64,000 nt of DNA from Lacinutrix algicola (GCF_001418085.1 NZ_LIQH01000036.1:1-64000); one strand, 5' to 3'; shown: positions 9,374 through 19,472, numbered from the stretch's first letter. Numbers and translations are program-made. The notes: a model not told the origin generated them from the letters alone.

Positions 9374-9922
9374 ATGAATGTTTTAGAAACTAAATTAAAA
9401 GGCTGTTTTGTAATAGAACCTAAAATTTTTGAAGATAAAAGAGGTTATTTTTTCGAAAGTTTTAATTTGAAGCAATTTCAAAAACTTACGAAATCTAATA
9501 CTGTTTTTATTCAAGATAACGAATCTTATTCTACTAAAGGAGTTTTAAGAGGCTTACACTACCAAACAGGTAAATACGCACAAGCAAAATTAGTTCGTGT
9601 TGTAAAAGGTAAAGTTTTAGATGTTGCCGTAGATTTAAGAAGAAATTCTAAAACATATGGAGAGCACTTTTCGATAGAACTTTCTGAAGAAAATAAAAAG
9701 CAATTATTCGTGCCTAGAGGTTTTGCACATGGTTTTATTGTGTTAAGCGACACCGCTATCTTTTCTTATAAATGTGATAATTATTATAATAAAGATTCAG
9801 AAGAAGGTGTTATTTATAATGATGTAGATTTAAATATAGATTGGAAACTACCTGAAAATGAACTTATAGTTTCTGAAAAAGATATAATATTACCAACACT
9901 TAATAATGCTGTTTTACCATGA
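9374..9922 (+). CDS. rfbC: dTDP-4-dehydrorhamnose 3,5-epimerase RfbC
   Basis: This epimerase inverts C3 and C5 of dTDP-4-keto-6-deoxyglucose. It is a cupin of 182 residues with the family signature LRGLHYQ carrying the catalytic H62, a conserved Lys near residue 72 (AKLVRV), FVPRGFAHGF near residue 113, and a Tyr pair near residue 132 that fits the second catalytic residue. The length is typical. The end overlaps the start of rfbD by 4 bases. Confidence 0.95.
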   Translation: MNVLETKLKGCFVIEPKIFEDKRGYFFESFNLKQFQKLTKSNTVFIQDNESYSTKGVLRGLHYQTGKYAQAKLVRVVKGKVLDVAVDLRRNSKTYGEHFSIELSEENKKQLFVPRGFAHGFIVLSDTAIFSYKCDNYYNKDSEEGVIYNDVDLNIDWKLPENELIVSEKDIILPTLNNAVLP

Positions 9923-10791
9923 AAACTAAAATTCTTGTAACTGGAGCAGATGGACAGTTAGCCAAAACAATAAAAGAGCTTTACGTTAAAAACAGCGATA
10001 ACCTTCAGTTTGATTTTGTTAATAAAAAGGAATTAGATATCACTAATTTTAAAGAAGTCTCTACTTTTTTTTCTAAAAATGAGTTTGATTATTGCATTAA
10101 TTGCGCTGCATATACAAATGTAGAGCAAGCGGAAGAATCTACAGAACTGGCTTTCAAAATTAATGCAGAAGCGGTAAAGCACTTAGCAACAGTATGTAAT
10201 GAAAAGAATATTATACTTTTTCATATTTCTACAGATTATGTCTTTGATGGTAAAAAAAATACACCTTATAGTGAAACCGACATAACTAACCCAATTAATC
10301 AATACGGTAAGTCCAAATTAAAAGGAGAACAGTATATAAAAGAGATTCTTAAAGAGCACTATATTATTAGAACTTCTTGGTTATATTCCAGTTTTGGGAA
10401 GAATTTTGTAAAAACTATTGCAAATAAAGTTAAGGAGAATGCAGATTTAAAAGTTACGACTTCAGAAACAGGAACACCAACCAGTTGTATTGATTTAGCT
10501 AAAGTAATTTATGAGTTAATAACAGTAAAAAAAGTGCCTTATGGAACCTATCATTTTAGTAACGAAGGAGAAGGGTCTTGGTTTGATTTTGCAAAACAAA
10601 TTGCTATTCAATTTAAAGAGTATAATTTAAATCAATTACAATCAGTTGATTTTTTTAAAACAAAAGCACTTAGACCAAAATATAGTGTTTTGTCTAAAAA
10701 TAAAATTAAACTTCATTTAAAAGAACCCATTAAAAAATGGGAGAAAAGTGTTGTAGAGATTTTATCAGGTAAGTCATTATTAAACAAATAA
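9919..10791 (+). CDS. rfbD: dTDP-4-dehydrorhamnose reductase RfbD
   Basis: This enzyme carries out the last step to dTDP-L-rhamnose by NAD(P)H-dependent reduction of the C4 ketone. It is an SDR of 290 residues: nucleotide-binding VTGADGQLA at 7-15, STDYVFDG at 104-111 and YxxxK with Y129 and K133 (YGKSK). It completes the rfbBACD set. A gap of 108 bases follows that holds a promoter-like element for the next sugar genes. Confidence 0.95.
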   Translation: MKTKILVTGADGQLAKTIKELYVKNSDNLQFDFVNKKELDITNFKEVSTFFSKNEFDYCINCAAYTNVEQAEESTELAFKINAEAVKHLATVCNEKNIILFHISTDYVFDGKKNTPYSETDITNPINQYGKSKLKGEQYIKEILKEHYIIRTSWLYSSFGKNFVKTIANKVKENADLKVTTSETGTPTSCIDLAKVIYELITVKKVPYGTYHFSNEGEGSWFDFAKQIAIQFKEYNLNQLQSVDFFKTKALRPKYSVLSKNKIKLHLKEPIKKWEKSVVEILSGKSLLNK

Positions 10792-10834
10792 TATGCTTAA
10801 AAGTAAGAACTTTTTTTTATTCTTTTAAAAATAG

Positions 10835-10842
10835 TACTTTTG
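10835..10842 (+). promoter_or_regulatory. Internal promoter -7 element before the nucleotide-sugar dehydrogenase gene
   Basis: TACTTTTG matches TAnnTTTG, with a T-rich stretch about 20 bases upstream in place of TTTG. It lies in the only sizeable gap between 5.3 and 20 kb, 57 bases before the ATG at 10900, and suggests that the second half of the locus can be transcribed separately. Confidence 0.5.
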
Positions 10843-10899
10843 CTGCCAAATAGATCTAAGTATTTAATATTTATAGATTTAAATTTAGACCATATATAG

Positions 10900-12168
10900 A
10901 TGAATAATAAAATAGCCATTATTGGACTTGGATACGTTGGGTTACCTTTAGCTGTAGAGTTTGCTAAAAAGCATAATGTAGTAGGTTTTGATATTAATAA
11001 GAAAAGAGTTGAAGAGTTAAACTCTGGACACGACAGTACATTAGAGGTTTCAGATACAAATTTAAAAGCAGTTTTTAAGAAAGACGAAAAAGGACTTTTA
11101 ATAAGCTTTGATGCTCATGAAATTGCAGACTGTAATGTTTATATCGTGACTGTTCCAACTCCAGTTGATAAAAACAATAGACCTATTTTAACTCCTTTAG
11201 TCAAATCTTCAGAAACAATCGGTAAGGTTTTAAAAAAAGGAGATATCGTTATTTATGAATCTACTGTCTATCCAGGAGTTACGGAAGACGAATGTGTTCC
11301 AATTTTAGAGAAAACAAGCGGACTTAAGTTTAATATAGATTTCTTTTGTGGTTATTCTCCAGAGCGTATTAATCCAGGAGATAAAACACATACTGTTGCA
11401 AATATTAAAAAAGTAACCTCAGGGTCTACTCCAGAAATAGGTGTGGTTGTTAACAATTTATATGCTTCTATTATTACTGCAGGTACGCATTTAGCACCTA
11501 CAATTAAAGTAGCCGAGGCTGCTAAAGTAATAGAAAATGCACAAAGAGATATTAATATTGCTTTTGTTAACGAATTAGCTAAAATTTTTAACAAATTAGA
11601 TATAGATACACACGCCGTCTTAGAAGCAGCTGCTACAAAATGGAATTTCTTACCATTTAAACCGGGTTTGGTTGGAGGACATTGTATTGGTGTTGATCCT
11701 TATTATTTAGCTCAAAAGGCGCAAGAAGTTGGGTATCATCCTGAAATTATTTTAGCAGGAAGACGATTAAATGATTCAATGGGAGAATTTGTAGCCACAG
11801 AAGTTTTAAAGCTGATGGTTCAAAATTCAATAACAGTAAAAGATGCTAAAGTCTTAATGTTAGGTATTACTTTTAAAGAAAACTGCCCAGACATTAGAAA
11901 CACTAAAGCTATTGATGTTTATACTGCTTTAGAATCTTTTAATATGAGCGTAGATGTTTACGATCCTTGGGCCAACGAAGCAGAAGTTAAACATGAATAT
12001 GGTATAGGTACTATTTCTGAAATTACAGAAACTTACGATGCTATAATTCACGTTGTTTCTCACGACAAGTTTGCAAATATAGATCTGCAATCTTTAAAAA
12101 ATAAAAATTCTATAATTTATGATGTAAAAGGTAACTTATCATCTAAACTAGTTAATAAAAGATTATAA
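10900..12168 (+). CDS. UDP-N-acetylhexosamine 6-dehydrogenase (TviB/WbpO-like)
   Basis: This is an NAD-dependent nucleotide-sugar dehydrogenase, oxidising C6 of a UDP-HexNAc to the uronic acid. The Rossmann motif GLGYVGLP is at residues 9-16, and the catalytic Cys is C262 in GGHCIGVDPYYL, a form typical of the TviB/WbpO group rather than of UDP-glucose dehydrogenases (compare the gene at 30401, where the motif is GGSCFPKD). The following gene is a TviC/WbpP-like 4-epimerase, so the pair should make UDP-GalNAcA from UDP-GlcNAc. The stop overlaps the ATG of the next gene by one base. Confidence 0.88.
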   Translation: MNNKIAIIGLGYVGLPLAVEFAKKHNVVGFDINKKRVEELNSGHDSTLEVSDTNLKAVFKKDEKGLLISFDAHEIADCNVYIVTVPTPVDKNNRPILTPLVKSSETIGKVLKKGDIVIYESTVYPGVTEDECVPILEKTSGLKFNIDFFCGYSPERINPGDKTHTVANIKKVTSGSTPEIGVVVNNLYASIITAGTHLAPTIKVAEAAKVIENAQRDINIAFVNELAKIFNKLDIDTHAVLEAAATKWNFLPFKPGLVGGHCIGVDPYYLAQKAQEVGYHPEIILAGRRLNDSMGEFVATEVLKLMVQNSITVKDAKVLMLGITFKENCPDIRNTKAIDVYTALESFNMSVDVYDPWANEAEVKHEYGIGTISEITETYDAIIHVVSHDKFANIDLQSLKNKNSIIYDVKGNLSSKLVNKRL

Positions 12169-13172
12169 TGTACGCAAATAAATATCACGATAAAGAATTA
12201 AACAATTACTCCTTTTTAATAACAGGTGGTGCTGGTTTTATAGGATCTAATTTAGTAGAGTACTTACTTAAATATAACGCTAAGAGAGTTGTTATTTTAG
12301 ATAACTTTTCTAATGGTCATAAAAAAAATATAGAAGCGTTTTTAGAAGACTCAAGATGTGAACTTCTTGAAGGAGATATTAGAGATTTAGAGACGTGTAA
12401 AAAAGCAATGATAGATGTTGACTATGTTTTACATCAAGCAGCTTTAGGATCAGTTCCAAGATCTATTGGAGACCCATTAACGTCTAATGAAGTAAATGTA
12501 AACGGTTTTTTAAATATTATACATGCAGCAAAAGAGTCTAAAACTGTAAAAAAAATGGTTTATGCTGCCTCTTCTAGTACTTATGGAGATAGTAAAGCAT
12601 TACCTAAAGTTGAAGATGTTATTGGTAAACCGTTATCGCCCTACGCTATTACAAAATATGTAAATGAATTGTATGCAGATATATACTCTTCAACTTACGA
12701 TTTTCATACTGTAGGTTTAAGATATTTTAATGTATTTGGGCCTAAACAGGATCCTAACGGAGCTTATGCAGCCGTTATACCTCTTTTTATGGATGCTGCT
12801 GTTAAGGGTGGACCTATCAACATTAATGGTGATGGAGGACAAACAAGAGACTTTACTTTTATAGAAAATGTAGTTCAAGCTAACATTAAATCTATATTTT
12901 CTAGTTTGGATAAGCATGAAGTATTTAATGTTGCAGTAGGAGACAGAATAAATATTAATGGATTATGTGAGTCTATTAAAAAGTTAGCAAACTCAAGTAA
13001 TGATGTTAATTATGGTCCAAATCGAGCTGGAGATGTAAGAGATTCATTAGCCGATGTTAGTAAAGCTAAAAAATTAATAGGATACAATCCTAAATATAAA
13101 TTTCAAGATGGTTTAAAAATCACTTTTGATTGGTTTATAAAAAACAAAGACTTTCTGTCATTGGAAAAGTAA
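12168..13172 (+). CDS. UDP-N-acetylglucosamine (or GlcNAcA) C4-epimerase (TviC/WbpP-like)
   Basis: This extended SDR inverts C4 of UDP-GlcNAc or UDP-GlcNAc[10 protein letters not shown] lies at residues 20-28, SSSTYGD at 135-141 and YxxxK at Y159/K163 (YAITK). The block ALGSVPRS near residue 92 is typical of the WbpP/TviC subgroup and separates it from UDP-glucose epimerases. It overlaps the TviB-like dehydrogenase gene and the two form a known functional pair. The length of 334 fits. The next gene starts six bases downstream. Confidence 0.88.
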   Translation: MYANKYHDKELNNYSFLITGGAGFIGSNLVEYLLKYNAKRVVILDNFSNGHKKNIEAFLEDSRCELLEGDIRDLETCKKAMIDVDYVLHQAALGSVPRSIGDPLTSNEVNVNGFLNIIHAAKESKTVKKMVYAASSSTYGDSKALPKVEDVIGKPLSPYAITKYVNELYADIYSSTYDFHTVGLRYFNVFGPKQDPNGAYAAVIPLFMDAAVKGGPININGDGGQTRDFTFIENVVQANIKSIFSSLDKHEVFNVAVGDRININGLCESIKKLANSSNDVNYGPNRAGDVRDSLADVSKAKKLIGYNPKYKFQDGLKITFDWFIKNKDFLSLEK

Positions 13173-13178
13173 TCTTTT

Positions 13179-14513
13179 ATGATTTTTTCTAAAATTAAAC
13201 AATTAAGAGACCCAGCAAATTTACTTTTTTTGCTGGTTTTTTTTCCTATATTACCTTTTGGTATATCATCTATAACTTTGATGTTATTTGTGTTTTTATC
13301 CTTAGTATTTAATTATAAAAATATAAAAGAAAACTATAATAGGGGAGCTTTTAAGCCTTTTATAACACACACACTGTTTTTTATTATATTAGTTTGTTCT
13401 TTATTTTACACTACTAATTTTAATAAAGGTGTAGAAGAAATTAAAAGAATACTACCATTGTTCATTTTGCCTTTTATTTTATTTTTTTGTTATAAAGATC
13501 AAATTAAAAAGAATATCCCAGTTATATTAAATTTGTTTGTTTTTGCAAATTTTTTATACATTATATATTTATATAATTTCATTGTTTTTAAACTCTCTCC
13601 ATACAAAGAGTTTGGTTTTAGACATGAAATTTATCCTATTAAGTTTATAAAATCCTTCTTCATCCCTTTTAATAAAATTTTATTGAAGGCTATACATGTT
13701 GATTACCAACCACCATATTTAATTTTTCATAAAGCTTACATGTCTATGTTTGTTTTGTTTTCTATATTTATTTTAGTTCATCAGTTCACAAAAACTAATA
13801 AAAAAGTAATTAAGCTAATATATACGCTGTTAATAATGCTTTTTTTGATTGTTATTTTTCATTGGTTTTCAATGCCAAATATATTTGTATTAGGACTTGT
13901 TTCTTTTTTAGGCATTATAAAAGCTTTAAAGCTATTGAAATATAAAATAATTTTTATTTCAATATTATTAGCTTGTTCGTTCTTTTTTTTAAAGATTCCA
14001 GTTGTTAAAAATGTAATAAACACTAATGCTATTGTAAATACCAATTATAAGCAGTTATATCAATTTGTTAAAGGTAGTTTTAGTGACTCTAATACTAATT
14101 TAGTAGGTAGAGCAGCAATTAATTATTGTAATGTAAAATTAATTAAAGAAAAACCTTTAACTGGTTATGGTGTAGGTGCTGCTAATAGCAATCTTCTAAA
14201 GTGTTATGAAGAAAAGGATTATAAAGCCGAATTTAATGGAAAACTCAATAGTCATAACTACTATTTTCATATATACCTTTCTGCAGGCCTATTAGCGCTT
14301 ACAGCCTTTTTATTTTTAATTATAGATTCGGTTATTATGTCAATATCCAGAACTAGTCTTTTATATTTGTCTTTTTTAATAATTATAATTGTAAATATGG
14401 GATTTGAAAATATTTTATTCCGTTCTCATGGGATTCTATTTTTTTCAATCTTCAATTCATTACTTTATCTTTTCGTTAAAAAAGAAAATTTAAATTATTA
14501 TAAATGGAAATAG
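13179..14513 (+). CDS. O-antigen ligase/polymerase family membrane protein
   Basis: This hydrophobic protein of 444 residues has about ten predicted membrane helices. A large loop around residues 305-365 carries the features of the Wzy_C/WaaL family: a GRAAIN...KPLTGYGVG stretch followed by NSHNYYFHIYLSAG, where the His-Asn pair is the hallmark of O-antigen ligases and related polymerases. It could polymerise the repeat unit or ligate the finished chain to lipid A core; sequence alone does not decide. It differs in type from the two EpsG-like proteins at 14504 and 20061. The end overlaps the next gene by 10 bases. Confidence 0.75.
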   Translation: MIFSKIKQLRDPANLLFLLVFFPILPFGISSITLMLFVFLSLVFNYKNIKENYNRGAFKPFITHTLFFIILVCSLFYTTNFNKGVEEIKRILPLFILPFILFFCYKDQIKKNIPVILNLFVFANFLYIIYLYNFIVFKLSPYKEFGFRHEIYPIKFIKSFFIPFNKILLKAIHVDYQPPYLIFHKAYMSMFVLFSIFILVHQFTKTNKKVIKLIYTLLIMLFLIVIFHWFSMPNIFVLGLVSFLGIIKALKLLKYKIIFISILLACSFFFLKIPVVKNVINTNAIVNTNYKQLYQFVKGSFSDSNTNLVGRAAINYCNVKLIKEKPLTGYGVGAANSNLLKCYEEKDYKAEFNGKLNSHNYYFHIYLSAGLLALTAFLFLIIDSVIMSISRTSLLYLSFLIIIIVNMGFENILFRSHGILFFSIFNSLLYLFVKKENLNYYKWK

Positions 14514-15661
14514 TCTTTTTATTATACAGTTTTATTTTAAAAATAAGTATACTTCTATTTGTTTTTATCTTTGGTTACTTAAAAAGAAGTAGTTATTTAA
14601 TAAGTAATACAAAATTTATATTCTTATTTGTTTTGCATTTTGCAATGTGTATAATTAGTTGGATGTTATCTAGGGAGTCTAGTGATGCAATAACATATTA
14701 TAATACTGCTTTGGCTAGCTCTAGTTGGCTCTCTTTGTTTGGTACAGGTGCGAGTTTTATTAAATTTTTAATATACCCTTTTGTAAAATATTTAAAATTT
14801 GATTTTCTACTATTATTTATTCTTTTTTCATCTATTTCTTTTTACGGATTCTTAATCTTTAATAAGATTTTAATGAAATTAAAGTCTGATAAGCCTATCT
14901 CTATATTTGGTATAAAAGCATCTAACTTAATATTATTTTTACCTGGATTTCATTTATGGACAACTCCAATGGGTAAGGACAGTTTAACTTTGTATTTAAC
15001 AATGGCACTCTTTTATAGATTTCTGTTTCCGATAAAGCAAAAATTTATAAGTATTATAATTATAATAGTTGGCTTATTTTTTATAAGATTCTATATAATA
15101 GTATATTTAATTTTGGGTTTTGCTTTATACCAAACAATCAATGCTTTAAAAAAAACTAAACATTTTTTGTGGTTTTTAGCTTCTTTTGTAGTTGTTTCAA
15201 GTATATATCTTATTGCAAAATTTAAGTTTAATATTGATTTATTTGATTACTTAGAAGATAAGCTTAATTTCATAACAAGATACGCGGTAAAAAAGATTGA
15301 ATTAGGTTCTTATATAAACCCTAAGGAGTATAATATCTTTCAAAAGATAGTTATTTATTTGTTTGGCCCTGATTTAATTTCCGCAGAAAACTCAATTCAA
15401 AGGTATGTTGCTTTAGAAAATATAGTATTACTATTAATAATAATTAAAGGAGTTTTTTCTTTTTCTTTCAAGCAAGTTTTTCAAAATGCAACTATAACTG
15501 TTTTGTTTTTTTATAGTAGCATATTTTTGTGTGTTAATGCTTATTTTATTTACAACTTAGGTTTGGCAAACAGGCAGAAATTCATGATTATACCGGTAAT
15601 AATGATTATAATCTTTTACATTAATTTTAAAAAACAAAGTTCTAGGCTTAATGAGCATTAA
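14504..15661 (+). CDS. EpsG/Wzy-like polysaccharide polymerase
   Basis: This multi-pass membrane protein of 385 residues has about ten helices. It is visibly related to the N-terminal half of the protein at 20061: both have a D..TYYN/YNFYT block near residue 60, FI.FLIYP.VK near 85, a [26 protein letters not shown] block near 145, and a YNLGLA.R block near the C-terminus. These are typical of EpsG-like polymerases of exopolysaccharide loci, so it probably polymerises repeat units in the inner membrane. It overlaps both neighbours (10 and 11 bases). Specific function is inferred from family and context. Confidence 0.7.
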   Translation: MEIVFLLYSFILKISILLFVFIFGYLKRSSYLISNTKFIFLFVLHFAMCIISWMLSRESSDAITYYNTALASSSWLSLFGTGASFIKFLIYPFVKYLKFDFLLLFILFSSISFYGFLIFNKILMKLKSDKPISIFGIKASNLILFLPGFHLWTTPMGKDSLTLYLTMALFYRFLFPIKQKFISIIIIIVGLFFIRFYIIVYLILGFALYQTINALKKTKHFLWFLASFVVVSSIYLIAKFKFNIDLFDYLEDKLNFITRYAVKKIELGSYINPKEYNIFQKIVIYLFGPDLISAENSIQRYVALENIVLLLIIIKGVFSFSFKQVFQNATITVLFFYSSIFLCVNAYFIYNLGLANRQKFMIIPVIMIIIFYINFKKQSSRLNEH

Positions 15662-17111
15662 TAAAGATTCAAACCTTATAAAAGATATTAATAATAAAAC
15701 CAAAAAAGGATTTAAATGGATTTTAATTATTAACATCTTAGCTGCGCCTATACAATTTTTAATTAGTTTAATGTTAGGTAGAGTTTCTCCAGAGCTTTTA
15801 GGTAAATATGGTTTTCTAGAAATACTATTAAATTTAGTAATTACGGTAGGGATGTTTGGAGGCCCTAATTTAATGATAAGATATATTCCATCTATTAGTA
15901 AGGAGAATGTTGCTTTATTTATTTCAAAATATATTAAATACTCTTTTTTACTTTTAATAAGTATTTTTATATTATTTGGATTACTAAATCAACTTTCTTT
16001 CTTTGATTTAGAGTTTTTATTAGGAAAAAGCACACCACCATTACATTTTGTTAAATGGATTGTATTGTGGTCTGTTTTATATTTATTGTATTATATACTA
16101 AACAGTAGTCAAAGTGCACTGTTAAGGCTTAAAGACTTTGCTATAGCCTCTAAAATGTACTTTTTTATAATGTTTATAATGCTTATTGTTTTTTACTTCT
16201 ATGGAGTTAGAAGTTGGGAGTTAATCTTTTTTAGTTCTATTATAGCAATTATTTTTTCTATAGTTTTTATTTTAAAAAAGAATAGTAAGGATTTTATTGT
16301 TTTTAAAACAAAGGAATATAAGTTTCCTAAAGGTTTTTGGAGGTACTCGGTTTTAATGTATATATCTACATTTTTAACCTTTTTATACGAGAAATTAGAC
16401 CAAATTATTATTTTATTTGTTTACGATCTAAAGTATTTAGGTATTTATTTTGGTATAATGAAAATTGCTTTTATTTCTAAAATGATTCCTCAAATAATTA
16501 ATAGAGGTTTAATATCTAGTCTTTCTAGTTTAATTCAAATAAATGCTTTAGATGAAATTAAGGCATATTATAATAAGATTATAAATGCTAATTATTTAAT
16601 ATGTGCTTTAATTTCTATTGTTACTATTTTATTTAGTGATTTAATTCTAAATCTGTTTGGATCTACATTTAGTGATTACCGCCTTTTGCTATTGTTGTTT
16701 GTTATAACAGCATTTATCGATTTTTATGACACATTAAATGTAAATATTTTAATAGTTAAAGGGGAGGATAAAAAAGTATTGACAAATACTATTTTAAAGA
16801 ATATTACTTTTCTTATTAGTGTATTTATATTACTACCAATATTTGATTTAGAGGGATTAGTTTTAGCAAGAATTATATCTTTAATATTTGGTGTTGTTTA
16901 TACGAAATATTCATTAAATAGAGTAAATTACTATTTTGTGCTTCCTATAAAAACTTTATTTATTATTTTATTGATTGTACTTGTGTATTACTCAGGTAAT
17001 TTCAATATTTTTATTGAAACCTTATCCGGTATTATAGCTATTGCAATTATATTAGTTTTTAATAAGGTAGAATTATTAAATATTATCAAAAAAACAAAAA
17101 TTTGGAAATAA
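15651..17111 (+). CDS. Polysaccharide flippase Wzx
   Basis: This integral membrane protein of 486 residues with 12-14 predicted helices belongs to the polysaccharide transport (PST/MATE-like) family. It should flip the undecaprenyl-linked repeat unit across the inner membrane. The N-terminal pattern (GFKWILIINILAAPIQFLIS, then LGKYG.LE near residue 48) is typical of Wzx proteins. Position between polymerase and glycosyltransferase genes supports this. A second flippase-like gene lies outside the locus at 56328. It overlaps the GT2 gene start by 10 bases. Confidence 0.83.
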   Translation: MSINKDSNLIKDINNKTKKGFKWILIINILAAPIQFLISLMLGRVSPELLGKYGFLEILLNLVITVGMFGGPNLMIRYIPSISKENVALFISKYIKYSFLLLISIFILFGLLNQLSFFDLEFLLGKSTPPLHFVKWIVLWSVLYLLYYILNSSQSALLRLKDFAIASKMYFFIMFIMLIVFYFYGVRSWELIFFSSIIAIIFSIVFILKKNSKDFIVFKTKEYKFPKGFWRYSVLMYISTFLTFLYEKLDQIIILFVYDLKYLGIYFGIMKIAFISKMIPQIINRGLISSLSSLIQINALDEIKAYYNKIINANYLICALISIVTILFSDLILNLFGSTFSDYRLLLLLFVITAFIDFYDTLNVNILIVKGEDKKVLTNTILKNITFLISVFILLPIFDLEGLVLARIISLIFGVVYTKYSLNRVNYYFVLPIKTLFIILLIVLVYYSGNFNIFIETLSGIIAIAIILVFNKVELLNIIKKTKIWK

Positions 17112-18070
17112 GTGTTGTAATAATCGGTAGAAATTGTGAGAAATTATTAACTAAAAACTACATCAATAGACCACATACAGAGTTGTCTTTTGCAAAAGAA
17201 ATAATTTATGTAGATTCTAATTCACAAGATAATAGTATTAATATAGCAAAACAATTAAATTGGAAAGTGATAAGTCTATCACCAGCAAGTAGATTGTCTG
17301 CTGCAGCTGGTAGAAATATTGGCGCCAAGTATGCTGTTGGAGATTATATCTTGTTTATGGATTGTGACATGGTCTTAAACTTGAAAGAGAATATTACAAT
17401 TAATGGATTAATAGAAAAGCATATTAAAGGAACCACAGTAGGTATAGGAGGTCTTACATTAGATATTTTTGAAAATGGAGACGAGCGTTTGAGGTTAAAA
17501 AGAAATAATGATGGAGAAAAATCAGATACTTTTGGTGGATTTGTACTCCTAAGTAGAAAAGCATTATTAGAAATTGGGAATTGGAACCCAAATGTAATAG
17601 CTAACGAAGAAAACGAATTGTACGCACGGTTATTAAAAAACAACTATAATGTAGTTTTATCAAGAGAAATGCATAATGAGCATTATACAGATAATCCAAA
17701 ATTATCTATTCAATTATTAAACTTATACTTACCATTAACATCTAAAGCAAAAAAATTTTACGGAGCACCAGGTATGGGATTAAAATCAGCTATAAAGCAT
17801 GGTTCTGCATTTCAATATTTATATTACTTTAATAGCGAAACAATACTAAGTTTTATTATTTTCCTTTTGTCTATTGTTACATTACTTATAAAAGTATCTT
17901 TAGTTTTTAAGTTTTTAATAATTTTATTTTTATTGTTTTTTTTAATTTTTTGGACACTTAAAAAACGTAGTATATTTTTTCTTTTACTATGCCCATCATA
18001 TTTTATGCAATTAGTTATTGGATATTTTAGGTACGAAGACAAAGAAGTAATTTATAAAGTTTTAAATTAA
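17102..18070 (+). CDS. Family 2 glycosyltransferase with C-terminal membrane helices
   Basis: This predicted GT-A fold glycosyltransferase has a GT2 core in residues 1-220, with VDSNSQD at 37-43 and the metal-binding DCD at 87-89, then two hydrophobic helices at about 250-305 that anchor it to the inner membrane. The start codon is TTG at 17102, inside the wzx end; no ATG or GTG in frame lies near the N-terminal strand ISVVIIGRN, so the TTG is well supported. It should add one sugar to the lipid-linked repeat unit; donor and acceptor are unknown. Confidence 0.82.
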   Translation: MEISVVIIGRNCEKLLTKNYINRPHTELSFAKEIIYVDSNSQDNSINIAKQLNWKVISLSPASRLSAAAGRNIGAKYAVGDYILFMDCDMVLNLKENITINGLIEKHIKGTTVGIGGLTLDIFENGDERLRLKRNNDGEKSDTFGGFVLLSRKALLEIGNWNPNVIANEENELYARLLKNNYNVVLSREMHNEHYTDNPKLSIQLLNLYLPLTSKAKKFYGAPGMGLKSAIKHGSAFQYLYYFNSETILSFIIFLLSIVTLLIKVSLVFKFLIILFLLFFLIFWTLKKRSIFFLLLCPSYFMQLVIGYFRYEDKEVIYKVLN

Positions 18071-18072
18071 TT

Positions 18073-19449
18073 ATGGACAATCTTTTTTTTAAATTACCTA
18101 ATGTTTTACAAAACATAATAATCTCTTTGTATAACACTTATCTTTATAGTAAGCGCTATGGAGGGAAATATAAACATTATAAAAAAAAGTTTTTAAAGCA
18201 ACAAAGTTATAGCTTAGAAGAGCTTCAAGATTATCAGAATAATCAGTTTATTAAGTTTTTAAACTATGCAGAAGTGAATTCAGCATATTATAAAAAAGCA
18301 TATAAAAACATTGATATAAAAAGCTTTAAAGATGTGAAAGACATAGCTAAGCTACCAATATTAAATAAAGAAGATTTAAGAACTCAAATTGATAAAGTTT
18401 ACACAATAAAACCATCTCAAGGAATAGTATCGAAAACAGGAGGAACAACAGGGAAGCCTCTTAAAGTAGTTTTTACAAAAGATGATGCCAATAGAAGATA
18501 TGGCTACTTAGACAATTTTAGAAATAATTATGGCTATAATCTTGGAAAAAAAACTGCCTGGTTTAGTGGTAAGAAATTGTTGTCAGAAAGAGATATTAAA
18601 AAAAATAGATTTTGGAAACATGATTTTTTAAATAAAGTAAGATATTATTCTACATTTCATATTAACGAGACATATTTAAAGAGCTATTTAATAGACCTTA
18701 TTAATTATAAACCCGAATTTCTTGTCGGCTTTCCTTCTACTTTATTAGAAATTGCAAATTTTGGTATTCGTAATAATATACAATTCCCTACTAACGTCGT
18801 TAGAGCTATATTTCCAACTGCAGAAACAGTCACAGAGGAAACAGCATTAGCTTTATCAGAATATTTTAATACAACAGTATTGGACCAATATGCTTCTTCC
18901 GAAGGAGCTCCATTTATTTTTCAGTGTGAAAAAGGAAATTACCATTTAGATATTAGAACAGGTGTCTTTGAGATATTAGATAGTAACGATGTTGAAGCAG
19001 AAGAAGGTAGACTAGTTGTAACTTCTTTTACTACGCATGGAACACCTCTTATTAGATACGATATAGGTGACAGTGTTGAAAAATCAAATAGCAGTAAATG
19101 CAATTGTAATAACAATAACCCAATTATAAAGAAAATATTAGGTCGCGAAAATGACTATATTTTTTCTCAAGAAACTGGTAAGATTAATTTAGGAAATGTA
19201 TCAAATACATTAAAAGGTGTTAGTGGTATAAAGAGGTTTCAGGCAATACAAGACGTTTTAGATGAAATAACAATTTTAATAGAAAAAGACAATACGTATA
19301 ATTCTAAAAACGAAGAGTTTTTTCTTAAAAACTGGAGAGATCGTGTTGGTGCTTCCATGAAAATTAACTTAACTTATGTAGATCATATTCCTACAGAAAA
19401 GAGTGGTAAATTTAGAATAGTCAAAAACCTAATGAGCATTCATGATTAA
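18073..19449 (+). CDS. CapK/PaaK-like AMP-dependent ligase
   Basis: This 458-residue protein belongs to the phenylacetate-CoA ligase-like group often called CapK, which occurs in capsule loci. The adenylation P-loop SKTGGTTGKPLK lies at residues 120-131, DQYASSEG near 275 and RYDIGDS near 325, followed by a Cys-x-Cys pair and a GREND motif near 360, all expected for ANL enzymes. Its true reaction in polysaccharide loci is not settled; activation of an acid for transfer to a sugar is plausible, especially with an acyl-carrier cassette 4 kb downstream. The gene starts two bases after the GT2 stop. Confidence 0.8.
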   Translation: MDNLFFKLPNVLQNIIISLYNTYLYSKRYGGKYKHYKKKFLKQQSYSLEELQDYQNNQFIKFLNYAEVNSAYYKKAYKNIDIKSFKDVKDIAKLPILNKEDLRTQIDKVYTIKPSQGIVSKTGGTTGKPLKVVFTKDDANRRYGYLDNFRNNYGYNLGKKTAWFSGKKLLSERDIKKNRFWKHDFLNKVRYYSTFHINETYLKSYLIDLINYKPEFLVGFPSTLLEIANFGIRNNIQFPTNVVRAIFPTAETVTEETALALSEYFNTTVLDQYASSEGAPFIFQCEKGNYHLDIRTGVFEILDSNDVEAEEGRLVVTSFTTHGTPLIRYDIGDSVEKSNSSKCNCNNNNPIIKKILGRENDYIFSQETGKINLGNVSNTLKGVSGIKRFQAIQDVLDEITILIEKDNTYNSKNEEFFLKNWRDRVGASMKINLTYVDHIPTEKSGKFRIVKNLMSIHD

Positions 19450-19453
19450 TTAT

Positions 19454-19461
19454 TATCTTTG
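19454..19461 (+). promoter_or_regulatory. Promoter -7 element for the lipoprotein gene at 19473
   Basis: TATCTTTG matches TAnnTTTG and ends 11 bases before the ATG at 19473. With the hairpin after the gene, it suggests that this lipoprotein is expressed from its own short transcript inside the polysaccharide locus. Confidence 0.5.
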
Positions 19462-19472
19462 AAAAAAAACAA